This document shows, piece by piece, positions 44,090 through 55,493 of a stretch of DNA of 64,000 nt. The stretch lies in NCBI RefSeq assembly GCF_000165395.2, contig NW_026261571.1, positions 1,078,501 to 1,142,500 on the forward strand, read 5' to 3'. Each line of letters opens with the position of its first letter. Within the stretch, counting starts at the first letter, position 1. The position numbers and the translations under genes were made by a program. The notes under the pieces are model-generated. The model searched no databases and had not been told where the DNA came from. It was given only the letters and a program-made list of their open reading frames with translations. The stretch comes from Babesia bovis T2Bo. Taxonomy: Eukaryota > Apicomplexa > Aconoidasida > Piroplasmida > Babesiidae.

Positions 44090-46642
44090 TTACATCTTGC
44101 TACCAAGAGCCGGAAAATCATCATCGCGGCAATCGAACACAATCGGTTTACTACCACTGTTGCGCGCGGGCTTTGAACTACGCTCGACAGTCGTAGGTAC
44201 ATTGGTGCGCAGCACTGAATGCGTGCTACTATATCTGCCGACTAAGAAGTCTTCTATAGGGCTATCCTGTTGGTTCACCCCGTCAAATTCCAAAATGTGA
44301 CTTAGCACTTCTAACGCATTCTTCACAGCAACCTTGTTACCTTCAAAGCATACAATATCATCTGAATTGTCACCACGGTTAACAAATATGTTTCGAAGTC
44401 CAGCATTTGATATTATATCACGTAACGTGGAACCACCTTTACCAATGACAGCACCGATGTGTCGTTTGGGGACACGTATCCAGGCATAGAAATCACCAGT
44501 TATTGTAATATCACTGATTTTAGTGTTATCGAGACAGACGAAGTTCTCTGTGAATGCCTTCATGACATCTACTGCTTCGTCAACCTTCTCCCTTTGACCA
44601 TGGAAAATGAGTTCATTTGAAACCTTCTTTACCACAATATGAACGTGAGTCTTGTCTTCCAAGTCACGTATTATACGGTACTTGTTATCGGACAATACGG
44701 CCATATGGGCAGAAGATAGGTCGAAAGTATACTCAACATGAGTGCTAAGTATTTCTTCTACTTGTTTCACGCACTCGTCCTGCTGCTCCTTATTACCATA
44801 GATTACAAGCACTGAACCATTAATAGATTCACGAATCAGTATAGTTACACCGGTCCAATCCTCCACTGCTGACAGCGTCGAAGGAGAAAGCATAAACGCC
44901 ATATCAGCCTCCACATGTAACTCTCTAGGCTTCATGTTCCGGTTAAGTAGCAAAGTTTTCACACGAACCAAAGCGTCTTTCAGCACGCTCTTCTTACCGA
45001 CAATATGGACCATGCCTCCGTAACGATGCATGCAAAAGTCCGGTGAGACAAAACGACACCTTAATATATCTTCTGAAAATAGGTAGCTCATGACGTCCTC
45101 ATCATTTGTACCAGGAATTTCAACGGTTCCCATAGATGCTGCCAAAGCCTCCAGTTGGGTAACAGCCGTTTTAATACGGCCTGTAGCAGATTGATCATCC
45201 GTTTTGTACGTACTGTCTACATTTACATACATTGCAGCCTTGCCATCTCTCGCTGTAAAATCAAACGATACCGATACTCCCAAATCGGCCTCAATATTGC
45301 GCACCAAATTCCTGAAGCGCATAGATAATGCCTTGCAAACCAAGAAATCATACTGCAGCTGTACTTTGCGAGCCTCGTGTTCGGCCAACGTAGCGGGAGC
45401 GGAAATGCTCTTCCCAACATCAACATTACTTTCAAATGCCTTGATCTTCTCATCTATATAGTTGAATGCTAAATTAACACCATCACGGCTACCTATGAGG
45501 TCTATAGCACCCTGGTAATAGAATGTCATCACATTAAAGGATTCATCAATTTGTGATAAGCCTGACAAACCACCAAATATTTTTTTGATACGTTCGTAAT
45601 CGATATGTATTTGCTTCGATGAGTGGAATTCCAAACTCTTGAGATATGTTACGCAAGCATCAACATCTGCACTTTCGCCGTGAACATTCAGATGCAGAGC
45701 CGTAATGTCAGATCCTTTTACATCTATAGGGTCTATATGAACGAAAAAGCGTTCCTTTATACGCTTTAAATAGTTATATGGAGGGTGGAAACGATTTGGG
45801 GTGGCCATAAGAACCAATTCACTTTTGATGACATTAGAGTGATCAAATACTAACCCCTTATCGGCTTTCATTCGTTGCAAAATACCCAATATATAATCAT
45901 TTTGTTGTGATCTTGCAGATGCAGGATTCAGTCCTTTATCCGTCATGAGACTCGATCTCCTAGCAGAAGCAGCACGATATGAGATGATGTCTAACAAAGC
46001 CTTCTTATAGCCCTGTAACTTATTCTGAAATGTTTTCATACGTTGATATCCCTCAACAATAACGCGTTCTTCCTTTAAATAAACTAGGTATGTTTCATTA
46101 TCCTTAATAGCACTCTCAATGTCGTCTATATCAGGAACAAGGCCCTTACCGCTTTTAGCCTTTAATCTCCTTAAATTATCATTGATTTCACGCACCGTTT
46201 TGTCAAGGTCATCCAGATTGGTAAATCGTAATGGCGTAGGAACCGTGCCAGGAGCTGATTTAATAGCAGCGTCAATTTCATCAATTAGTTCATTTAAATC
46301 CTCCACGGCGGCATCACAACTAATAGACATATCAGACGTTATGGGTAAAGATGCGACATCAACACCAAACTTCTGCATCCTAGATTTTATCTTGTTGAAC
46401 ACAGAGTCTAAAACTCTAGTGCCACTTTTTACATCACCATTCATGGATACTACATTTGTCTGTGCAGCAACATTAGCCTTTTTGCGCAATGCCTTCCGCT
46501 CAGCTGGCGTCAATACCCGCTCAAAGCCGTCATCATCAATCAAAGTACTGAAAGATGCAGCAGCAGAATACTGCTCAGTATTAATACCATCAGACATTGA
46601 GGACGAACCTAAAGCATCCTCCCTCTTCATGTTGGCTTCCAT
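44090..46642 (-). CDS. Large multi-KH RNA-binding protein (vigilin-like)
   Basis: Single exon, 850 aa. The C-terminal KH domain is canonical (WIRVPKRHIGAVIGKGGSTL, GxxG = GKGG). Several upstream repeats keep KH-like spacing but have lost the GxxG loop, as in vigilin/Scp160. The N-terminus has a charged helix (ERVLTPAERKALRKKANVAA) and a predicted coiled coil around 150-230. The extreme C-terminus reads DDFPALGSKM, a short motif seen at the ends of other RNA regulators. A role on mRNA or ribosomes is inferred from the family. Confidence 0.8.
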   Translation of the reverse strand: MEANMKREDALGSSSMSDGINTEQYSAAASFSTLIDDDGFERVLTPAERKALRKKANVAAQTNVVSMNGDVKSGTRVLDSVFNKIKSRMQKFGVDVASLPITSDMSISCDAAVEDLNELIDEIDAAIKSAPGTVPTPLRFTNLDDLDKTVREINDNLRRLKAKSGKGLVPDIDDIESAIKDNETYLVYLKEERVIVEGYQRMKTFQNKLQGYKKALLDIISYRAASARRSSLMTDKGLNPASARSQQNDYILGILQRMKADKGLVFDHSNVIKSELVLMATPNRFHPPYNYLKRIKERFFVHIDPIDVKGSDITALHLNVHGESADVDACVTYLKSLEFHSSKQIHIDYERIKKIFGGLSGLSQIDESFNVMTFYYQGAIDLIGSRDGVNLAFNYIDEKIKAFESNVDVGKSISAPATLAEHEARKVQLQYDFLVCKALSMRFRNLVRNIEADLGVSVSFDFTARDGKAAMYVNVDSTYKTDDQSATGRIKTAVTQLEALAASMGTVEIPGTNDEDVMSYLFSEDILRCRFVSPDFCMHRYGGMVHIVGKKSVLKDALVRVKTLLLNRNMKPRELHVEADMAFMLSPSTLSAVEDWTGVTILIRESINGSVLVIYGNKEQQDECVKQVEEILSTHVEYTFDLSSAHMAVLSDNKYRIIRDLEDKTHVHIVVKKVSNELIFHGQREKVDEAVDVMKAFTENFVCLDNTKISDITITGDFYAWIRVPKRHIGAVIGKGGSTLRDIISNAGLRNIFVNRGDNSDDIVCFEGNKVAVKNALEVLSHILEFDGVNQQDSPIEDFLVGRYSSTHSVLRTNVPTTVERSSKPARNSGSKPIVFDCRDDDFPALGSKM

Positions 46643-47218
46643 AGAGTCACATGAAAAATCTCCAAATTGAATTTCTGATATATTATCACCTCATACACAG
46701 ACTGATGGTTTATGAACCAGCACAATTGTGATATGTAACAAATGACGGCGCCAGGTGACCTAGATTCAGGACTTCTGTTAGCAAAATAGTCAAGCAAATA
46801 AGTAGCCGATAAATATACTATGAAAATGCAATGCTAAGATTCAGGTAACGAGAAATAAAGCCAATGTATAACTGCATGAGAAGCGACTAATCAAATAGAT
46901 GTGTGACGAGACAGTATAGAAAACAAAGTGTCGATGTGTAGAATTTTAACGAGCCGATGGCATTCTACCAGAGCTCTAAGTTATGGAAACGATGATTTTG
47001 CACAAATGTGTAGCAAACTGTAATGATACAAGTACAAGGAAATAAACAGCACTCATACCCCATACCTCCATGTCTTAAATGTGACAACTAAAAAATTCAC
47101 ATACTCTCCTTAATGCGTCAATAGGACTTTATAAAATGGATGTATAAACATCAATGATACCATGCCAACCGTATAATGGCGCGGAATGGGCTATATAATC
47201 GAATTTGTAGACATTACA
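46643..47218. other. Gap upstream of the KH gene
   Basis: 576 bp between the KH gene start and the RAD23 stop (same strand). No exons, repeats or RNA genes recognised. Confidence 0.5.
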
Positions 47219-48583
47219 TCATTCATCTGAAGTGAAATCGTTCGCGTTCTCTAACAGATAGTTGGCAGCAAGCTCCTCATTCTTATCACAAGCTAAGAAC
47301 GCTTCAATTACTGCAGCACGTGAAAACCCGAGCCCCTCCAAGCGCTCGACACTCTGTATTTCGGCTTCGGTTAGATGTACAAAGTTTGGTCCATCGTCCG
47401 CACTTGGAAAACCATTCATATCATCGCTACTATTAAGCATCTCCATAAACTCATCTTGATGCTCGATGATTTTCTGCATAGGGGTTGAAATGGTCATCGT
47501 ATATCATTCTATATTACACATTTTAGACATCATATACATATGCAATGTATTGACAAAATCATTACCTGAAGCAACTCGGGATCTGTTTCGCCGATGTTTT
47601 CCAAAAGTCTTTGGAGAACTTGTGGATCCGATTGAATAACCTGCCTCAGCTGCTGGAATGCAGGGTGCGATTGAATACTTGCTAAGTTGTCACTCTGCAT
47701 ATTTGTAAAAAACGTATCGATCATGTGCATTACAAGCTAAATTATCAGATGAAAAGTAACCTACCATAGGAATATTACGCAGCATATCGGCACCACCATC
47801 ATAAACTCCTGCATCAGAACTGTTTGAAATCATGCTTGTATCAGGAATAGTGCCCTAAAACTGTTACACAACATCGTAGTAAAACAAACCGTAGTTAAAA
47901 ATTCGACGGCGCGGTCAGGATTGTTAAACGCTGCTGCCATAGCGGCTTCAACTTCAGCCCTTGGAAAACCCATTTCACAAATCCTGGCAATGTTCTGCGT
48001 GCATATTATGTACATTCATAATAATCGAACAATCACAAAAAACAAAAAATCATTATTACCTAAGAAAGGAAGCATTATATATTATTACATATAAATGTAA
48101 CATTAAATGTCAAACATCAAACCAAATATAATACTAAACACCTGCAAAACGCACCATTTCAAGCTCAGAACCTGTGACCAATGTGGATTCTGCAAGATTA
48201 ATGGGTTGGGGAACATCCACCGCCTTCGTCCTATCATCCGCAACCGGAGCCTTTTGTGACTGTGTGGAAACTGTAGATGTAGTTTCACTCTGTATTAAAA
48301 TATAGAATTGCTTAGGGGAAGGTGGAATACAATTCATAGAGTAATACACACATACCTGTTTCTGTGCTATAACAATAACCTTGTCTCCGTCTTTAATATC
48401 AGCGTAATCCGATAGTAATAGTTCACGCTTAAGCACCTTTCCAGAGTGGATAAGCTTTTGGCGGTCAGAAGGCATGCTAGGTAAATGAGTCTCTACGATC
48501 TTCATCAACTCCTCCACCGAACTGCCATCTTTCACATCAACTTCAGCCTCTAAATTATTTAAGGTTTTTATTTTAAGCTTCAT
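47219..48583 (-). CDS. RAD23: RAD23-type ubiquitin receptor
   Basis: Exons 48583-48356, 48289-48155, 47994-47890, 47854-47765, 47694-47566 and 47473-47219 total 942 nt (313 aa). An N-terminal ubiquitin-like domain ([17 protein letters not shown]..., 1-76) is followed by a Ser/Thr linker, UBA1 ([20 protein letters not shown]), an XPC-binding-like domain ([20 protein letters not shown] with [13 protein letters not shown]) and UBA2 ([20 protein letters not shown]). The order is exactly RAD23. It shuttles ubiquitinated substrates to the proteasome and partners XPC/Rad4 in repair. It is somewhat shorter than animal RAD23 because of its compact linkers. Confidence 0.93.
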
Positions 48584-48688
48584 TTTAAAAACAAATAAAA
48601 AATATAACACAGGCGTGAGCCTATATAATCGTAACCGTTTGTTACTGTCTACCGCCTCATACACAACTAAATTTTATGATATTATATG

Positions 48689-50075
48689 TTAACCCGATTT
48701 TAGTGTTTTCAATTGGTTTTTCTCCTGTAGCAACAAATATATTGCCTAGTCCCATAACATACCAGGTAAGCTATGCGTGCTGCATCTAGATAGTCCCTAA
48801 TCTGGATATATATATTCTCTTTAGATTTCCCATGTAATTTGGAATCATTGTCAATCTTTTCATTCAGCATCGCGATCTTGGTTTCCAACAAGCGCAGTTT
48901 TTCTTCATCTAACCAGATATATGCATTGTTGATTTAATGGCCAACCTGAAAAGTTTTTGTAGGCTATGCTAGCCCTTTCTGAAGGCGATTTAGATTGTTC
49001 GACCTCTACTTCAAAACGTTCAGCATCTTCTGGCATTAACTCAAATGATTCCTTTAAAATATCCCTATTGAACATCAATCACGAAATTCACATCCCTCAA
49101 CCTACCTAAAGAAGTGACGTCCCGTTTTAATTTTGCGTTTAATGCTTGATGCATCTTCTACGGGGTAGCCTAGGTATTTAGCTAAGTCGACAATTGAGAT
49201 ATCCCTGCTGATGTTTAGCGATATTGCGTCTGATCCTACCTATCAACCACAGCAGGTGTCGACTCATCCGTCATCGGCGGGTTGAAACCCTTTTGCATTT
49301 TGTGCAAGAAATATATGTTTGCTATCTTTCTTTTTGATAACCTCTCTAGTTGGATCGCTTGCGATACGCGCTTCTCTATGCGCATAGTATCCTTAAGAAT
49401 CTGATAAACATTGAATTCCAAAAAAAGCCACACTCACAGCACGCTCCTTTACTCGGGCATAGATAGCACGACGTCTAAGCTCTGCCTTGTCACGACGTTC
49501 TAAATGATGCTTAGAAGCTTAAGCGTAAACAGTACCTTGCGATGAATCAATATATTGTTGGTACTGCCTATGGCGTTCGGATTCAACAACTGAATCCAGT
49601 TTCTGTAAATATTGCGTGCGATAAATCTTTCGCAAATCACGCATTTGCCGTTCCCACATATAAAGTTCTGCCAAATAAGGTGTCAACCCTGGTCGAAGCT
49701 TTGCACTCAGTTGTTGATCAACCGCTTTAGATGATAAAAGAAACTCCAAACGACGCTGCAATACATCCTGTGATACTTTTGGCACACCTTCGATAGGTTG
49801 AAGGAATGATGTAGTAATGGGTTTAGCAACAGGAACCTTCCTGGGCCAAATGAGAAACAAATATGTACATTTTACCTAGCTAGCGGAACCTGTGAAAAGA
49901 TACGTTCCTTCTCCTTTAAACGAACAAAACGTCGCACAGGGTTCTCAAACGGTCCTGTCTTGCGACGTGGCTTCTCACGCATTTCAGCGCGTTTGAAGAA
50001 GCCCGGTGGACGCAAGAAACGAGCTGAATAGGTCAATCGATTGAAATTATATAAACACACACTAAGGTGTACCAT
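48689..50075 (-). CDS. Unrecognised basic helical protein, probably organellar
   Basis: A chain of short exons: 50075-49876, 49840-49536, then exons starting at about 49517, 49401, 49228, 49106, 48910 and a last exon ending at 48689. The N-terminus is Arg-rich (ARFLRPPGFFKRAEMREKPR) and could be a mitochondrial presequence. The body is helical and charged (ERQMRDLRKIYRTQYLQKLD; RRDKAELRRRAIYARVKERA), with a small segment resembling IF2-N-like helices (ISIVDLAKYLGYPVEDASSI). A mitochondrial ribosomal protein is possible but unproven. The second intron must be 18 or 21 nt to keep the frame. Confidence 0.55.
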
Positions 50076-50304
50076 ATCTAATCTTTATTTCATATATAGG
50101 CACTTTCAATACTGCAACTCCATCATCGGCATAAGAAATGTCGCCGTATAACAACAAACCTATATTTTAGTAATCAACACGACAATGATTCATACAAATG
50201 CTAGGTTACTGATAAAGCAAATGTGTGGAATCTTAACATACATATAACTGCATATTTAATTCTACATTAAAACATACTTAATCCACAGTTGGAATTCCAC
50301 CTAA

Positions 50305-51603
50305 CTACCTACGACCGCCTCTGTAACGCAAACCACCTCTCTTAGCTCGAGGAAATGCATTTACAGCAAATGTATTTGTACCTGGCGCGACCGGTGGCAT
50401 CAATTGCGCATCTGCAAATCCTGGGATATTGAATTGCGGAACCTGCGGCTGATTTATCGGATTTGGCATAGGAGAAATTGTTGGAGTAAATTGTACCGGA
50501 GGTGTTGGTGGCGCTGTTGACTGGGCTCCAAATACAAACGTTGAAGGTTTGTTGTCGACACAAAACTGGCTTGCATCAATAGCCTTTGGAGCAAACAGAG
50601 GATTTCCCACAGGCATCGAGAAGTTCAACTTCTGAAGTGTAGATGCACCAAAAATTTCCTTAGACTCCGGTTTGTTGAAATCAGATGAAGCCTGCGTGGT
50701 TGGTTGGTCAGCCTTAAATGGCTCATCCAAAGCCTTGCCAGAAGATTCCGATATGTTTTGTTCTATTATTGGGGCATCCTGTTGCATTGCATCCTTTGTT
50801 ACGCATTCATTAAGCGAGATATCCGTTTTCGGATCTTCCTTGGATTCATCGACAGTAGATGGTTCATCTGAGGACGAAACACTCAATGGTGTTTCCTTAA
50901 TTTTAGCAGCAACCGCAACCTGAACAACTGTTTGTGTAGTAGATTTAGGCTCCATTAAGCAAGATTTTTGCGCATTCAATGTAGATAAATCAACGTCCAA
51001 AATAGTTGTTTTATAAGCATCATCACTCGTTTTGACAGAATGAATGCGCTGCCTTTTGTTCTTCGAATCATGTCGTCTCGATTTATATTTTGACAGAGCA
51101 TCGGCTTGGCCCGTGTCAGTTGTGATTTCCGTCGATATTGTTCTTTTAGATTCTGGTTTCGATGCGCTTGAGGACTGGTGCTCAGATTCCCAGGCTTTAC
51201 TTTGGTCGCTATCAATTAGACCTACCAAACGTTTCTCTTCCAGTGCGGACTGCGAATCGCCATTATCAGTATATTTGTGTTTCTCTATTATCGTTATATG
51301 ATACGACAAAAAACTAACTCCCGAAAGGATAAAACTCCGGCTCTTCAACGTCGAAGAATATCTCTTTCCCATTAGCTGGGACTTCACGCTTCCGTTTACC
51401 ATAGTTGTAATGCGATACTCTAGCTTCTAAACGGCACAACTGTGCCTCTTTGCACTCAATACATTCTCCGTGCCTTATGTTGTCCTATAACAAGCGTTAC
51501 CACCGACATCAGAATGAATAGAACCAACTGTTATGGTATTCTAGTAACGTACCCTTAAACAACATAATCGTTCCTCCAGTGTATAATCAAAGATGGGACC
51601 CAT
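50305..51603 (-). CDS. FG-containing, nucleoporin-like protein
   Basis: Exons 51603-51553, 51484-51319 and 51284-50305 total 1197 nt (398 aa). The N-terminus has a Cys cluster (LCCLR...GECIECKEAQLC). A polar, Ser/Glu/Thr-rich disordered region follows, then a Pro/Asn/Phe-rich part with FG-type motifs (STFVFGAQSTAPPTPP) and a basic C-terminus (FPRAKRGGLRYRGGRR) similar in style to Nup153/Nup1 tails. With only one or two FG motifs, a nuclear-pore role is a suggestion rather than an assignment. Confidence 0.5.
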
Positions 51604-52134
51604 AATGCGATATTGCTGTGGTAACGATATGTTATCGTACACTCACAGACGGGATGGAAATAAAATAATGAACAATCAAACAACTAACGTTAAATCGACA
51701 GTTGCGACAATAAATTAGTCTACAGCTTTGTCTATATATAACAAGTTATTGTCTAAAACACAAGGTGCATCTATATAACTAAAGCCAAGGTTTATTAGGT
51801 TTTCTACATTAGGAACTAATGTGCAGTATAATTTTTTTTCTTTAAATATTTTGAATTAAACAAGAAAGGATTTTCCTAATTTTCCATTTATTAGTGTGTT
51901 GTGTTTGTAGAATGTAGACACCTAGCAAATGAATCCTATCACATTGCCAATGGTCAATTGTTGTTATCACAGAAGCTTAAAACATTAATATGGTAAATAC
52001 ACACCCTTTTGTTCATTTGAAACCATTATAACGGCAATGTGTTGCTGTCTTAGCATTAAACGTTTTGCACCTCGTAGCATTGGAGTCGTCTACCACTCCT
52101 TTGGTGTTTATTCTGTCTGTTTCCGGGCTCATAT
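51604..52134. other. Divergent gap, no gene seen
   Basis: 531 bp, AT-rich, between head-to-head genes; no exon or repeat recognised. Confidence 0.5.
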
Positions 52135-52818
52135 GTGAAAATGAAGCCCTTTGGTCTTATTGTGCCATATGTGTTATTCATTTTTTCAATTCCGTCCTCT
52201 GTTGATGCCATTAGGGGTCTAAGATCGATTAAGGCACACAATGGTATGAATGGTGATCATGATGCAGACACAACAGCAACCATTGTAAACAAAAACGAGG
52301 ATGTAAAATCGGAAACTACCACTGAAGAAAATAAGTCGGAGAATAAAACGGAAGAATCTCAAAATGAGGTTAAGCACAACCAGCCTGAGCCATTGAACCT
52401 AATTTTTAATCCAACTGTACAGCAGGTGTCCGACGAAAGCAAAAGGCTTTTGGAATCATTGGTAAGTTGTAAATGGTAGCTTAAATGTTTAGTGATATTA
52501 TTGATTTCACATATATAACCGTCTGCTGGTGGTGTCGTTGACCCCTATATGTGTCGTAACATATGAATGCAGGAAACCGGTTTGCGAAATATTAGGTCTA
52601 CCTTTCACTCGCTGACTCATATGATTCGGTTGCTGTCTGAGCCTGATAAGCAGAAGACTATTACTATAGACAAGAAGGAATACAATTTTACCGAATTGTT
52701 GGATGCCTTTAGCAATTATATTGCCGATGGTGAACGTTATCAAAGGGGTTTAATAGAAGCAACAGCTGAAATATTGCATATTTTGGCGACTCCACATAAT
52801 GCATCGCAAACCTCCTAA
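52135..52818 (+). CDS. Small secreted protein
   Basis: Exons 52135-52461 and 52573-52818 encode 190 aa. The signal peptide is clear (PFGLIVPYVLFIFSIPSSVD). A low-complexity Asn/Glu/Lys/Thr segment (about 45-85) is followed by a helical C-terminal domain (LRNIRSTFHSLTHMIRLLSE; YQRGLIEATAEILHILATPH). There is no Cys, TM or GPI signal. It is likely secreted or exported; I recognise no family. ATG 52141 is an alternative start. Confidence 0.65.
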
Positions 52819-53603
52819 TTATGGCTATAAATAATTAAAACTCGTGATGTTACAAATGCTAACATAAGGTGTTATTTGATATGTATTATTGTTTTTTCAC
52901 GTAGATCTTCGCACTATCTTAGTGCCGAAGAGTACATATCTATCGGGTAATATACTATGATGTATTTTTCAACTATTATGATTTATATGAGAAGGTACCG
53001 ATCCAATACCTACGTTAATTTTGTATGTCATTGTGATTTTTAATTGGTTTGCATTGGAAGGCAAACTTTTATACAACATGAAAATTTTGAAAATGTAAAA
53101 GGGAATACAGGAGACTATGCAACAGTTTTGTTGTAACTAACTCTGATTACGATTTTATGATTAGTCTGTAACTACTAATAATTTATAGAGAAAATATATT
53201 TGGAAATTGAGATCATAAATCCAGCCCCCATCAAAGCATAGGTGGATTGTTTCGTGAAAAGTAGAATCAGTAAAACGTTGCATAGATCATTTCTTCAATT
53301 ATAACAGCAGAATCGCATTGATGTTTCAAAGGGAAAATAAATGCGGTACATAACATTAATGCTTTGGATGGGAAAGGAAGTTTATCTATCCACCCATAGC
53401 ACAACCTGAAAATCAGTATGGTGATAATGGATCAATGACGACAGCCAACATTGATTTTACATAACGAATAGATTTATGTAGAATATTGCTCATGCTATAG
53501 GAAGAAAAATACTATTTACGTAGTATCTCAATGAAATTATAGTATCTTTTCATTCCATAAAACAAAAACAGATTCATTCTGAAACAGTCATTATATATTA
53601 AAT
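52819..53603. other. Gap upstream of epsilon-tubulin
   Basis: 785 bp, AT-rich; no gene, repeat or RNA recognised. Confidence 0.5.
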
Positions 53604-55100
53604 ATGAAAGATGTTCTAAGTATTAATATAGGTCAGTGTGGAATACAAGTGGCAAGTTGTTTTTGGGGAATGTTTTTTAAGAATTTGAAGTTAGACTGTG
53701 GTAACCTTCCCCCTGATTGGAATGATGTAAGAAGTTTTGTATTGAATACAAATGTAAATGTACCATCTTTAGATGCTTCTCCGGATGCTTACAATGATTT
53801 TATAAATAATTTGAAAGCAAGATGTATACTAATTGATACTGATTTGAGCACCATAACTGAAGTGTTGCAAAAACAACACCACTGTCATATAGATAATGAA
53901 AATATTGTATGCGGTACAGAAGCCGCAGGAAATAACTGGAGTGTTGCGTATTTTCATCACGGTCCACAATATCATCAAACAGTAGAAGATCTGATAGATC
54001 ACAACCTCGAGAAATGCGACAAGACATTCCAATATTTTAACATAACATTTGGACTATCAGGTGGCACTGGAGGCGGTTTAGGCAACTACATTCTTGATAT
54101 CCTGAGAGATAATTACTCTAAAATACATCGAGTATGTAACGTGGTGACACAAGATAGTATGGCTGCCATTTCACCCTACAACACCCTTTTTTGTCTAAAC
54201 CACCTGAATGAAGTTGCTTCTGTGACGAATTTGTTTTCAAACGAAGCTCTTAGTTATCATGCCATGCAGAAGACGGCACACATAATTCGTGAATCTTCTA
54301 GAAATGAAGCGAAAAAGGAACATGGGTTTAGTGGAGAAAATGAGATCATAAGCAAACACATAAAAGATATAAGTATGGCTAGTGTTAGTGAAAAGTACCC
54401 GAGCTTTAGTATGAGTTCCGTATTAAATACATTGATACCATTCCCAGAGCTTAACCTTGTCTGCCCTCAAATGGTTCCGGAGCATGTATATCGTGACGGA
54501 ATGTCGACGGAAGGATTGATCAACGAGTTACTTAAATCACAGCATCGCATATCGCCAATTGATCAAAAAATAAAAAACGCGCCAATAGCAATGGCTATCT
54601 ATGGTGATTTTGATTATACTTCACTGAAGTACATTAAAAGACTAAAACTGAAGCACAACATGATTGGTTGGATGAGAGATGGTATTCATGTATCTTTATC
54701 GGGTGTTTCCTCTAGAAATACAAAAGAAGACAAACCTGATGGAATGTGCGGCATGTCTAACGATTGTGCTATATCCTCATTTCTAGGTAAATCCATATCA
54801 AACTTCGAGCGTCTGTATTCAAAAAAGGCATTCCTACATCATTTCAGCGATACACTCGAAGATGGAGATTTTTCATCAGTGAAACATAATATGGAGTCAT
54901 TACAGGATGTTTACACCACAATACAGAAATACATGGTTCCCTCTCACAACTTGCTTGATGAGAAGAATCTTAAATCATTGGGAGTAGAAATGAAGGTGGT
55001 TAGCGATGCGCCTTGTAGGGACCCATGGAATAATGTACCAGGGAATTTGGTAACGAACAAACGCCATTGGTGGGAACTCAAGGGAAGGCCTTTAGTGTAA
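53604..55100 (+). CDS. Divergent epsilon-tubulin-like protein
   Basis: Single exon, 498 aa. Tubulin signatures are GQCGIQ (10-15), with the epsilon-like CCFW-type context ASCFWGMFF, and the GTP loop GGTGGGLG (153-160). NNWSVAYFHHG, ISPYNTLFCLNHLNEVA and KKAFLHHF match positions conserved in epsilon-tubulin rather than alpha, beta or gamma. Epsilon-tubulin is linked elsewhere to centriole/basal-body triplet microtubules. Here it has long insertions and no acidic tyrosinated tail, so it is unlikely to be a bulk tubulin. Confidence 0.75.
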   Translation: MKDVLSINIGQCGIQVASCFWGMFFKNLKLDCGNLPPDWNDVRSFVLNTNVNVPSLDASPDAYNDFINNLKARCILIDTDLSTITEVLQKQHHCHIDNENIVCGTEAAGNNWSVAYFHHGPQYHQTVEDLIDHNLEKCDKTFQYFNITFGLSGGTGGGLGNYILDILRDNYSKIHRVCNVVTQDSMAAISPYNTLFCLNHLNEVASVTNLFSNEALSYHAMQKTAHIIRESSRNEAKKEHGFSGENEIISKHIKDISMASVSEKYPSFSMSSVLNTLIPFPELNLVCPQMVPEHVYRDGMSTEGLINELLKSQHRISPIDQKIKNAPIAMAIYGDFDYTSLKYIKRLKLKHNMIGWMRDGIHVSLSGVSSRNTKEDKPDGMCGMSNDCAISSFLGKSISNFERLYSKKAFLHHFSDTLEDGDFSSVKHNMESLQDVYTTIQKYMVPSHNLLDEKNLKSLGVEMKVVSDAPCRDPWNNVPGNLVTNKRHWWELKGRPLV

Positions 55101-55493
55101 TAATGTACAAAATATCGACTCTATGGCAGTAGACTTAGAGTACACGAAAAACCTTATAATATAAAGACATAGTAGCCTAAATATCTAGATTTATTTATAA
55201 TTAAAATAACATTAGGGAATCAATGTTTTATCAGTTCACTGTTAAAAAAAGAACAGGCGATTAACTTACATGAAAGGGTGTAATGTGATAAGTGACCCCT
55301 CCACAGGATTTGTATATAAACAATGAGATCATCCCAGCAAAAAAACAAATCGTTAAATTGGTGTTTTGAAAACCAACTTTTCACGAAGAATTATATATGT
55401 AATCTTTTGAAATACATGGCAACAGTGAATAAACAATTGCAAATTGGGGCCAAAATAACAGTGCCAACAATGCGTTCCACCGTCAGTAACAAC
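55101..55493. other. Convergent 3' gap
   Basis: 393 bp between the tubulin and CHD1 stops; no coding segment supported. Confidence 0.5.
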
